Part shown: piece by piece, positions 1 to 5,569 of the stretch | How the letters are laid out: the number at the start of each line of letters is the position of its first letter | Position numbering within the stretch: position 1 is the stretch's first letter | NCBI GenBank assembly: GCA_964498075.1 | Contig: CAZCGA010000194.1 | Location: forward strand, 1-9,444 | Direction of reading: 5' to 3' | DNA length: 9,444 nucleotides | From: CAZCGA01 sp964498075 | GTDB taxonomy: Bacteria > Desulfobacterota > Binatia > HRBIN30 | Notes under the pieces: generated by a model | The model's database searches: none | Told to the model about the DNA's origin: nothing | What the model saw: the letters and a program-made list of their open reading frames with translations, nothing else | Translations under genes and position numbers: made by a program

Positions 1-118
1 TCATTGCCATGATCGAACCCGAGAAGGCAAGCAGTTTATGACACAGTAGGATTAGGCGACTGCTGGCTCGCGAGCCCCGGATCGCTGCCAGCGGGTGAGG
101 TGTGCGCAGCGCGGCTTA

Positions 119-208
119 GTCCAACCCCGCCTTGGAGAGACGCTCACACCGCCGTTCTACCTCGCGTACTTGCCTCCCTTGGTCTCTCCAAGGCGCTATG
201 AGTTAGGC
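119..208 (-). repeat. attC site of the HEPN cassette
   Basis: On the minus strand the site runs from R'' GCCTAAC (208-202) to R' GTTGGAC (125-119), matching the RYYYAAC and GTTRRRY consensus boxes. Between them lies a perfect 14-bp inverted repeat, CGCCTTGGAGAGAC (195-182) with its complement at 141-128, around a loop of about 40 nt. The unpaired spacers are unequal (6 nt and 2 nt), as expected for a folded attC. The TAA stop of the HEPN gene lies inside R'', a common arrangement in cassettes. Confidence 0.88.
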
Positions 209-1141
209 GCCCGCCCCGCGCAATCCGAGTTTCTGAAGGTCCTCCTCACTGGTTTCCCTGTTGGCTTCGAGCGCGCTCGCAACGTAGTCAAGCTGACGGT
301 GCCACCATCCGATCGTCTGGTGGTCGCGAGTGCCGGAAGGGATCGAGTGAAGGCGCAGCAGGCATCGCAAAACGGCCATAGACACGGACTGTGCCGCTTC
401 GAGTTCATCTGCGGGAACCTGGATGCCTGCGTGAACGTAGCGGCTCCTGATGTCGTAAAGCGCCTTGGCCTTCTTCAGCGCCTCCTCGTAGGGCATCCGC
501 GAGTCACCGTAGATGCAGACCGCGGTCCTGCGCGCCACTGCCTGGGTGGCCGCGTCACGATCGCCAAAAAGAAGATCGAGTGCGATCACCTGATGAAGAA
601 ACGCCTCGCTGATGCGCGACTCGCTCTCGTGTAGCCTCCCTTTGGCCACAAATCGGCAGAAGGTCCGTAGCGTCTCACCAATCTCGTGCTTGCCAGGTCG
701 CAAGAAGCCGAAGGAGGTGTGGAGCTCCGCCTGAGTCGCGGGTATCCGCTCATCGATCCGCGCAAAGTTGAGGCTCAAGCCATGCTGAATCGGGCAGAAA
801 TAGCCGGCTTTTGCCGTGCCGATGTTGCGAAAGATTCCAACGAACGTGCCTCCGTGCCACTGTCGAGGCCCGTTCAAATCAATGAACGGTGCTCCCGCGG
901 CGATGAGTATCTCTTGCGCAGTCCAGGCGTCAGTCCGAAACCGGTCCAGGAGGCAGCGCGTGATGGCGTCGAAGTAGAGGTCGACGAGCTGAGATGCTCG
1001 CTGCCTCGAAACGGTCTGCCCGTACGACGGGATGTCGAGGAGCCGAATACGTGATGGGGTGCGCTGGATCGCGAAGTTGCTACGGTGTCTCCCAGGGTAT
1101 CGCTTGAAGTAGTCACAGCCAACCCGCTCGCACCAGTGCAC
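203..1141 (-). CDS. C-terminal HEPN part of the broken cassette protein
   Basis: An open frame of 312 codons starts from GTG at 1141. The GTG has no Shine-Dalgarno sequence before it and probably is an internal valine of the longer protein (see the interrupted gene). A WCERVGCDYFKRYPG stretch lies at residues 3-17. The C-terminal domain, about residues 175-265, is helical and contains the HEPN motif R232-SRYV-H237. HEPN proteins of this type cleave RNA, often as dimers, with the Arg and His as active-site residues. The stop codon TAA falls in the R'' box of the cassette attC. The last residues (GLRGAGA) are low complexity. Activity of this fragment alone cannot be judged from the sequence. 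Confidence 0.65.
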   Translation of the reverse strand: MHWCERVGCDYFKRYPGRHRSNFAIQRTPSRIRLLDIPSYGQTVSRQRASQLVDLYFDAITRCLLDRFRTDAWTAQEILIAAGAPFIDLNGPRQWHGGTFVGIFRNIGTAKAGYFCPIQHGLSLNFARIDERIPATQAELHTSFGFLRPGKHEIGETLRTFCRFVAKGRLHESESRISEAFLHQVIALDLLFGDRDAATQAVARRTAVCIYGDSRMPYEEALKKAKALYDIRSRYVHAGIQVPADELEAAQSVSMAVLRCLLRLHSIPSGTRDHQTIGWWHRQLDYVASALEANRETSEEDLQKLGLRGAGA

Positions 1142-1168
1142 GAGGCGATCGTAGTCTAGGGGCCCTAT

Positions 1169-1606
1169 CTATATCTGGAAGTCCTCGATCACGAAGCGCT
1201 GTAGGCCCGGAAAAGCTGGGAAAGGTGCGATCAGGTACTCGGCTACTTCGGCCTCGCAAATCGATCGGACGAGGTCGTTGAGGCGACTGACAGCGGTACC
1301 ATTGGGACGGTCGGTGAGAGCGTATAGCGCGAGGAACGCGCGAGCGACACTGGCATCGGCAAGGTGTCCAACAGAAGCAAGCTCCTTTGCAAGCCGCCGA
1401 ATCGCCGATTCCGGAGTGAGACCAGCGGTGGAGTCATCGTCGTACGTCGCCAGCAAGGGCTCTGCCGCTCCGAGTCGCTCGCCATCAGAGAAGAATGAAA
1501 CGGGTGCCAGCTCAAAAAAGGAGCCCGCACCGGACAGCGGAGGCGATTCGACTAGCCTCAGCGACCCGAAGAACCGCTCGAAACTTGGGTTGCCGTCTGG
1601 AAGCAT
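1169..1606 (-). CDS. N-terminal part of the broken HEPN cassette protein
   Basis: This encodes 145 residues from ATG at 1606, with GAGG about 10 nt upstream on the minus strand, and it is the first gene after the GTTAGGC core site. I do not recognise a family in this half. It has no membrane segment or signal peptide and looks globular, with a helical stretch rich in Ala and Leu from about residue 65 to 125. It ends FVIEDFQI and then TAG. The reading frame continues past the stop into the HEPN half, so this is probably the N-terminal region of one longer protein rather than an independent gene. If translated alone, it would lack the HEPN catalytic motif. Confidence 0.6.
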   Translation of the reverse strand: MLPDGNPSFERFFGSLRLVESPPLSGAGSFFELAPVSFFSDGERLGAAEPLLATYDDDSTAGLTPESAIRRLAKELASVGHLADASVARAFLALYALTDRPNGTAVSRLNDLVRSICEAEVAEYLIAPFPAFPGLQRFVIEDFQI

Positions 1607-1623
1607 GTGCGTCTACCTCAGGC

Positions 1624-1721
1624 GCCTAACGCAGCGGGCCAGGCGCGGCGGCGAAGTCGCACCCGGCGGCAACAGAGGCACGACCGATCACGCGAGCCAG
1701 CCTGCAGCCGCCTTGTTCGGC
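1624..1721 (-). repeat. attC site of the 143-aa cassette
   Basis: On the minus strand the site runs from R''-like GCCGAAC (1721-1715; one departure from RYYYAAC) to R' GTTAGGC (1630-1624). The inner arms are imperfect: 1634-1644 (GCGGGCCAGGC) pairs with 1700-1711 (GCCTGCAGCCGC) as 4 plus 5 base pairs, with an asymmetric internal loop carrying one extra base. The site begins just after the TGA of the 143-aa gene and ends 17 nt before the ATG of the next gene. Confidence 0.8.
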
Positions 1722-1727
1722 AATCGG

Positions 1728-2159
1728 TCAAAATAGTTTCCGGGGGAACGCATTGTGCGGTACCGTCTTCTTCATTTTTCCGAGGCTTCCCTTCACGTGG
1801 CAGCTGCCGCCTCTAGGTACGTCGACGATGATGGTCTGCTGCACGCTGGCGTCGAGGTCAACAACCTCCCGTAGCTCGTCCAGCGTGAGCGCACACACCG
1901 TTTCGTGGCCACATGCGAGCATGACGTAGGTTGGTCCCTTGGAACTGGCACTCTCGATTGAGGCGAGATCTTCGAGCTGGAAGGTGAACTGCCAAGGCGA
2001 TCGCTTTCGACTGCTGTACTTGGCGAACACGTGGCGATTGGTGTTGATCAGATAGTGGCCATACTTGGCTGAGCCTCGATTGAGAGCCTTGAATGACTCG
2101 TGCTGGACTATCTGAACCAGGCCCGGTCCATGGAAGATATCCTGCTCTTGAACCTTCAT
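1728..2159 (-). CDS. Cassette-encoded 143-aa protein of unknown function
   Basis: The gene starts with ATG at 2159 behind a good ribosome binding site (minus-strand GAGGGG, 5 nt spacing) and ends with TGA just before its attC. I recognise no functional family by name. The protein has no signal peptide or membrane segment. Visible features are a central RKRSPWQFTFQLEDL segment (51-65), a hydrophobic strand with two cysteines (YVMLACGHETVCALT, 78-92), a helix LDELREVVDLD (93-103) and a GGSCHVKGS segment (117-125) before a basic C-terminus ending NAFPRKLF. Mixed alpha/beta character and several aromatic and basic residues suggest a compact soluble domain. It sits between two cassettes with HEPN-like motifs, but cassettes move singly, so this is weak evidence of shared function. 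Confidence 0.75.
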   Translation of the reverse strand: MKVQEQDIFHGPGLVQIVQHESFKALNRGSAKYGHYLINTNRHVFAKYSSRKRSPWQFTFQLEDLASIESASSKGPTYVMLACGHETVCALTLDELREVVDLDASVQQTIIVDVPRGGSCHVKGSLGKMKKTVPHNAFPRKLF

Positions 2160-2244
2160 TTCTGCCCCTCTCTGTCTCGTACCTCACGAGCGAAATACAA
2201 CGCGTCACGCGTGCGCGAGAACGCGTGCGTGCCGTGCTCGACAA

Positions 2245-2306
2245 GCCGAACGGCTCAGCGTTCAGCCGCGCCCTCCTTTGGCGTCGGCTGGGACGCGTTG
2301 TTGTGC
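2245..2306 (-). repeat. Short attC site of the 294-aa cassette
   Basis: On the minus strand this 62-nt site runs from R''-like GCACAAC (2306-2300) to R'-like GTTCGGC (2251-2245). The stem AGCCGACGCC / GGCGCGGCT pairs 9 bp with one extrahelical base (T2284 on the plus strand). This is the same arm pattern as the well-known aadA-type attC, with its AAGCCGACGCC and GGCGCGGCTT arms. The outer boxes depart slightly from consensus, but the asymmetric stem is characteristic. The upstream gene reads into the site and stops inside it. Confidence 0.85.
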
Positions 2307-3139
2307 GCCTCCGCATTCATGCTGCCGTCAGGATTGGGTTCCTGTGGTACTGCTTCGATGTTTGCAAGATTAATCAGTGGATATTGGTCTAGGGCCATAA
2401 GACGATCACCGAGCAAGAGAATGCCCCACTCCTTGCAGGCAAGTACCGTGGCAGGTTGCCCGTTGATCTTAGTTGGCATTGGTGACCAGACCTGCGCTCC
2501 CTTATTGAGTTCCTCGCTCAGTATCCGAATCCGGTCCTCACCTGAGAGATAGAGGTGGGGAATCAACATGTAGCCGACACGCGGCGGCGACATGAATGTG
2601 TATCGACGCTTTCGGGCTTCCCGCCAGACGTAAGGTGCAGATGCCCCGAGTACGTAACGGTCGATTCGCTTCATCAGACGCAACGCCAGGGCAACGGCAC
2701 GGACGAGCACCTTGTACGGAATGTGGAGCATGCGGTGGCCAGACCATTGCTCTGGAAGCTGCTTGTGGCTGACGTCGCGGTTCCGTTTGTCACGAATGCG
2801 TTCCTTGATTACGTATCGCGTAAATGCTTCGGCGTCATCGGCGAGGCACCCCAGTTTGCGTGCTGCAAAGTAGAACGTCAGCTGACCGACCTTCTCCTCG
2901 GCCAACTCAGACAGACGCGCTACGAGTTCGTCGCATAGCTTATCGGCCAAGAGATTCACGAAGAGAAGATCTCGGTTGCCCAGATCCTTCGCGACATCGC
3001 CGGAGCCAAGTTGCGCGGCTGCGTTCATGAAGTGCCGCATCAGCAGCCAGGTGGTTATCACTTCCCCGACCTCGCCGCGAAGGTTGGCGACTAGGTTGTC
3101 GGTATCGGTCCGGGCGATTTTCAGCTTCTCGTTACCCAT
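2255..3139 (-). CDS. Cassette-encoded 294-aa protein with HEPN-like motif
   Basis: The gene starts with ATG at 3139, with GAGG 5 nt upstream on the minus strand, 14 nt inside the cassette boundary. The first 165 residues are strongly helical (LRGEVGEVITTWLLMRHFM, LADKLCDELVARLSELAEEK). They contain RNRDVSH at 119-125, which fits the RX4-6H pattern of HEPN ribonucleases, in a KRNRDVSHK context. The second half (about 166-265) looks like a separate alpha/beta domain with INGQPATVLACKEWGILLLGDRL. The last 17 or so residues (AHNNASQPTPKEGAAER) are encoded by the attC site, and the TGA lies within it. No signal peptide is seen. I cannot name the family. The HEPN assignment rests on the motif and the helical setting only, and an anti-phage or toxin role would be inference. 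Confidence 0.72.
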   Translation of the reverse strand: MGNEKLKIARTDTDNLVANLRGEVGEVITTWLLMRHFMNAAAQLGSGDVAKDLGNRDLLFVNLLADKLCDELVARLSELAEEKVGQLTFYFAARKLGCLADDAEAFTRYVIKERIRDKRNRDVSHKQLPEQWSGHRMLHIPYKVLVRAVALALRLMKRIDRYVLGASAPYVWREARKRRYTFMSPPRVGYMLIPHLYLSGEDRIRILSEELNKGAQVWSPMPTKINGQPATVLACKEWGILLLGDRLMALDQYPLINLANIEAVPQEPNPDGSMNAEAHNNASQPTPKEGAAER

Positions 3140-3153
3140 GTTGCCTCACAGAC

Positions 3154-3216
3154 GCATAACGTCTAATCGGCTGGTCGGCCTAATTCTCTTCGCCCCGCGA
3201 CGGCGGTCAGCCTAGC
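3154..3216 (-). repeat. Degenerate recombination site opening the array
   Basis: GTTATGC (minus strand, 3160-3154) lies 14 nt before the first cassette ATG. It is nearly complementary to that cassette's own R'' (GCACAAC), which supports it as the cassette boundary. Behind it, minus-strand CAGCC around 3175-3169 can pair with GGCTG around 3212-3207, giving a weak attC-like stem. No RYYYAAC box is visible on the far side. It could be a decayed attC, an attI remnant or a secondary insertion site. Confidence 0.4.
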
Positions 3217-3408
3217 ATCGCCGCCATTCTGGCGGCAAACGCATAGAAGTGCTGGCGGAGCAGCCACTTCGCTGGACGTGGCGTCTCGGCGGGTAGGACA
3301 CTAGGACTAGGCCGGCCAACCTAGCGCGACACACCGTCGCCGGCGCACGGGCGCTTGCGAGTGGGTTGCAAGCTCATGCAGGTCGGCTTCGCGCGCGCGA
3401 TACTCACC
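3161..3408. other. Gene-poor spacer between the array and the methyltransferase
   Basis: No convincing gene is seen. The stretch holds a perfect 7-bp stem with a 3-nt loop (GCCGCCA-TTC-TGGCGGC, 3220-3236) and a 6-bp stem (GCTTGC/GCAAGC, 3353-3373). Neither is followed by a T-run on the minus strand, so intrinsic termination of the methyltransferase transcript is not established. It may be decayed cassette DNA. Confidence 0.5.
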
Positions 3409-4197
3409 CTACGGCCACCCCAGCACCCGGCACCACGCGAAGGCCAAGAAGGCGCCCGCATCCTTGCCCCATTCCTCCCACGACGCCGCCAGACCGGCCA
3501 GCTCGTCGACCGATGCGATCCCATGGCGTGCGACCGCGGAACCCAGCTCCGGATCCCGGCACTCCGCGGCTCGGTCGCGTGCGAAGGCCGAAACCCGATC
3601 CGGGGTCCCGTAGCTGATGTAGTCGGCGAATGCGTCGACACGGCCGAACCCTGCCTGCTCAAAGAGCCCACGTAGCCGGCGACCTATACACGGCTCGGCC
3701 ATGCCCGCGGCTCGCCATAGCTGTTGGCGGATCTCGTAGAACCGCAGCGGGCCGCTCGTGTGCTCCCCTGTGAGAATGAGGCCGCCGTAGTCGACCGATG
3801 CCGCTCCCACGATGCCGCCGCGCCGTGCGACGCGCCGCAGCTCCGCGACAACGCTCGCCGGCTCACGCACGGCCTCGAGCATCGAGTGACAGAACACGGC
3901 GTCGAACGTCGCGTCGGGAAACGGGAGCCGCTGGCCGTCGGCCACGGCGAAGGTGAGGTTGCTCCGCCCGATCGATGCGGCATACCGGCGCGCAGTTGCA
4001 ACGCCATCCTTTTCGAGATCGACACCGACGACTCGCCCCGAGCTTACGACCTCAGCGAGACCTATCGTGATGGAGGCGCTACCGCAGCCGCAATCGAGAA
4101 CCACCATGTCAGGCTGCAGGTGGGAGAGAAGGAAGGCGGCGTAGGTGTCCGCACCACGAGCCGCGATTGCGGCGTGGAACGTGCCGACGCTGGTCAT
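3409..4197 (-). CDS. Class I SAM-dependent methyltransferase
   Basis: This 262-residue protein has the Rossmann-type methyltransferase core of the Methyltransf_11/UbiE group. Motif I is VVLDCGCGSASITIGLA (32-48). The acidic residue that normally binds the SAM ribose follows in VGVDLEK (D60). ADGQRLPFPDATFDAVFCHSMLEAV (86-110) covers motifs II and III. The third glycine of the GxGxG loop is replaced (GCGSA), a tolerated variant. The C-terminal half (from about 135) would cap the substrate site and gives no clue to the substrate. The ATG overlaps the lspA stop as ATGA, so the two are co-transcribed and probably translationally coupled. Co-transcription with lspA need not mean a shared pathway. 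The stop is TAG. Confidence 0.88.
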   Translation of the reverse strand: MTSVGTFHAAIAARGADTYAAFLLSHLQPDMVVLDCGCGSASITIGLAEVVSSGRVVGVDLEKDGVATARRYAASIGRSNLTFAVADGQRLPFPDATFDAVFCHSMLEAVREPASVVAELRRVARRGGIVGAASVDYGGLILTGEHTSGPLRFYEIRQQLWRAAGMAEPCIGRRLRGLFEQAGFGRVDAFADYISYGTPDRVSAFARDRAAECRDPELGSAVARHGIASVDELAGLAASWEEWGKDAGAFLAFAWCRVLGWP

Positions 4198-4697
4198 GAC
4201 GGATGCGTGCTTGGACGGCGCCAGGCTGACAGAAGGAGGAAGACGACGCCGGCGACGATGGCTACGTCGGCGACGTTGAAGACGCCGGTGTGAAGCGGCC
4301 CGAAATGGACGATCAGGAAGTCGGTGACGCGCCCCTCAAACAGAACACGATCCAGCAGGTTGCTGAGGCCTCCGGCCCAGATGAGCCAGGCGCACAGAAG
4401 GGCTGAAAACTGCAGCCCGGCTGGGCGAACGAGGTAGAGAGCGGCGAGGAGGAGGGCGGCGGCGACGCCGAAGAGAAGCACCGACGTCCGCAATCCCGCG
4501 GGAAGTGACGCACCGAGGCTCAGGAAACCACCCTCGTTTTGTGCGAGCGCGATGCGTAGCGTACCGCCGAGCAGGGAGAGCGGCGGTAGGCTGGCGAGGT
4601 GCGTGCGGGCGATGTGCTTCGTGGCCTGATCGCAGCCGATCGTCGACACGACCGTTCCGGCAAGGAGAACGGAGCGAAGCAATCGATAGGGCTTCAT
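4194..4697 (-). CDS. lspA: Lipoprotein signal peptidase (signal peptidase II)
   Basis: LspA is the inner-membrane aspartyl protease that removes signal peptides from prolipoproteins after diacylglyceryl addition to the lipobox cysteine. The 167-residue length is normal. Four hydrophobic segments are visible (about 8-22, 68-90, 96-110, 140-158). Conserved blocks are CDQATK (22-27), the NxGxxF-like NEGGF (54-58), GGLSNLLDRV with catalytic D116, and GRVTDF and FNVADVAI with catalytic D144. Both active-site aspartates are present, so it should be functional. I chose ATG at 4697 because the first membrane segment follows at once; no clear Shine-Dalgarno sequence is visible before it. It overlaps the downstream methyltransferase gene by 4 nt. 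Confidence 0.95.
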   Translation of the reverse strand: MKPYRLLRSVLLAGTVVSTIGCDQATKHIARTHLASLPPLSLLGGTLRIALAQNEGGFLSLGASLPAGLRTSVLLFGVAAALLLAALYLVRPAGLQFSALLCAWLIWAGGLSNLLDRVLFEGRVTDFLIVHFGPLHTGVFNVADVAIVAGVVFLLLSAWRRPSTHPS

Positions 4698-4754
4698 GGG
4701 TCGCGGTTAGCCTAACACGAATTCCGCCGGCCGGCCTATGGCTGTGAGGCGTGC

Positions 4755-4803
4755 ACCCTCACCCTGACCCTCTCCCACGCTGAGGAGATGCGCGGGAGAG
4801 GGG
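4755..4803. repeat. REP-like inverted repeat
   Basis: ACCCTCACCCTGACCCTCTCCC is followed by a 17-nt loop and GGGAGAGGG. The arms CCCTCTCCC (4768-4776) and GGGAGAGGG (4794-4802) are perfectly complementary over 9 bp. The CCCTCACCC...CCCTCTCCC...GGGAGAGGG pattern is a familiar extragenic palindrome type in high-GC proteobacteria. It lies between divergently transcribed lspA and tetR-type genes; no T-run follows. Confidence 0.6.
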
Positions 4804-4831
4804 ACGGACTTCAGCAGGGAGAAGAAGGTGA

Positions 4832-4860
4832 TTGACAACCGACCGGTCGATCGGTAAGAG
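4832..4860 (+). promoter_or_regulatory. Sigma-70-type promoter of the tetR-diiron operon
   Basis: A perfect -35 hexamer TTGACA (4832-4837) is followed by a 17-bp spacer and a -10-like TAAGAG (4855-4860). Transcription would start near 4867-4868, leaving a leader of only about 13 nt before the ATG at 4881 and no room for a clear Shine-Dalgarno sequence. The spacer is itself palindromic and probably is part of the operator. Confidence 0.6.
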
Positions 4861-4880
4861 TCGACCGATCGGTCGGTCGT
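4838..4880. promoter_or_regulatory. Probable TetR-type operator, two palindromic sites
   Basis: Two related dyads sit between the -35 box and the start codon. ACCGACCGGTCGATCGGT (4838-4855) contains the perfect palindrome CGACCGGTCG (4840-4849). ACCGATCGGTCGGT (4864-4877) contains the perfect palindrome ACCGATCGGT (4864-4873). The second is roughly the inverted copy of the first with 4 nt removed. Placement over the promoter spacer and start site predicts repression of the operon by its own first gene. Confidence 0.65.
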
Positions 4881-5549
4881 ATGAGTCAGGCAGCAATCGT
4901 CGAAGTCGCCTCGCGCGACAAGATCCTCGACGCGGCGGAAACGCTCTTCGCACGTCGCGGCTTCGCTGGCGTCGGCATGCGCGAGGTGGCGGAGGCGGCC
5001 GGCCTTGGCAAATCGTCCCTGTTCCATCACTTCAGAAGCAAGGCCGAGCTGCACGCGGCGGTCGTCGGCCGCATCCTTGATCTCTTCGATCAGCGCCTCA
5101 CCGCGGCGCTGGCGGCCGGCGGCGACCCGCTGGCGCGCTTCGACCGCTGGATCGATGCGCTGACCGATACCTTCGCCGAGCATCAAACCTCTGCCCGCTT
5201 GCTGCTGCGCTCGCTCTTCGAGGATGACGAGCTGACGGGCGCCAGCGAAGAGGAGCAACGCGCCGATCGCACCCTCAAGCACATGTTCGGCGCCGTCGCC
5301 AACCTCCTGAAGGAGGGCATGAAGGCGGGGGTGTTCCGGCTGGCGAGCATCCCGCATACGTTGCAGAGCCTGGCGGGCCTGACCGTCTACCACTTCGCCT
5401 CGGGCGAGTTCGGCGAGGAGTTGGTAGGGCAGTCGCTGTTCACGCCCGCCGAGGTGCGCCGCCGCAAGCACGAGGTGAAAGCGCTTCTGCACGCCGGTTT
5501 GAGCGCGCGCCTAGCGGGCAGGTCCGGGGCCCCAACGAAGAAAGATTAA
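4881..5549 (+). CDS. TetR/AcrR-family transcriptional regulator
   Basis: This 222-residue protein has the TetR_N helix-turn-helix at about residues 12-58: RDKILDAAETLFARRGFAG, then MREVAEAAGLGKSSLFHHF, ending in the usual FRSKAEL. The C-terminal ligand-binding domain (about 65-205) is all helical and not assignable to a ligand. TetR repressors bind a palindromic operator as dimers and release it on ligand binding. The ATG at 4881 is the only reasonable start: it gives a normal short N-terminal arm before the HTH, although it overlaps the palindromes and lacks a clear ribosome binding site. The TAA is 20 nt before the diiron gene, so the two form an operon. Likely autoregulated; the natural target is the diiron gene. 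Confidence 0.92.
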   Translation: MSQAAIVEVASRDKILDAAETLFARRGFAGVGMREVAEAAGLGKSSLFHHFRSKAELHAAVVGRILDLFDQRLTAALAAGGDPLARFDRWIDALTDTFAEHQTSARLLLRSLFEDDELTGASEEEQRADRTLKHMFGAVANLLKEGMKAGVFRLASIPHTLQSLAGLTVYHFASGEFGEELVGQSLFTPAEVRRRKHEVKALLHAGLSARLAGRSGAPTKKD

Positions 5550-5569
5550 ACGTCAAAGGAGCTGCTACA

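Larger units (their letters stand above)
203..1606 (-). pseudogene. ApeA-like HEPN protein gene interrupted by an in-frame TAG
   Basis: The minus-strand frame opens with ATG at 1606 and closes with TAA at 203-205. It is broken only by TAG at 1169-1171. The nine codons after the stop read IGPLDYDRL and run straight into VHWCERVGCDYF, so the frame is kept and the two parts would form one protein of about 467 residues. The C-terminal third is helical and carries RSRYVH (R387-H392 in full-length numbering), the RX4-6H motif of HEPN ribonucleases, in a YDIRSRYVHAG context typical of ApeA-type HEPN domains. Such proteins act in abortive phage defence and related RNA cleavage; that role here is inferred. 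Known TAG stops in this window (methyltransferase, EamA gene) argue against amber recoding. A real nonsense mutation or a single-base sequencing error are the main explanations. Confidence 0.75.
125..3159 (-). mobile_element. Integron cassette array, three cassettes, probable CALIN
   Basis: Three gene-plus-attC units lie head to tail on the minus strand. Taking the exchange point as between G and TT of each core site, the cassettes are 2251-3159, 1630-2250 and 125-1629. What supports this is box pairing. The 143-aa cassette opens at GTTCGGC (2245-2251) and its own R'' is GCCGAAC (1715-1721), a perfect complement. The HEPN cassette opens at GTTAGGC (1624-1630) and its own R'' is GCCTAAC (202-208), also perfect. 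The 294-aa cassette opens at GTTATGC (3154-3160) and its R'' is GCACAAC (2300-2306), one mismatch. This matching is expected if each cassette once closed into a circle. The attI/intI side would lie at higher coordinates, where only a methyltransferase and lspA are seen, so an integrase-less cluster is inferred. The array may extend left of the window. Confidence 0.85.

Noticed and set aside
95..634. 179-aa plus-strand frame over the attC and the HEPN gene
   Set aside because: It crosses the attC inverted repeat and lies antisense to the HEPN domain; no ribosome binding site or family signal.
1169..1171. Amber codon reassignment to explain the TAG in the HEPN gene
   Set aside because: TAG serves as the normal stop of the methyltransferase and EamA genes in this window, and no suppressor tRNA or pyrrolysine gene is present.
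3352..3373. GCTTGC/GCAAGC stem as terminator of the lspA-methyltransferase operon
   Set aside because: Only 6 bp with a 9-nt loop and no T-run after it on the minus strand.
4706..4716. GTTAGCCTAAC before lspA as another integron core site
   Set aside because: It contains GCCTAAC by chance as a short palindrome, but there is no paired box or attC stem beside it.
4707..5492. 261-aa open frame antisense to the TetR gene
   Set aside because: It is the shadow of a high-GC gene; the plus-strand TetR domain is unmistakable, and the antisense product is low complexity and Arg/Ala/Gln rich.
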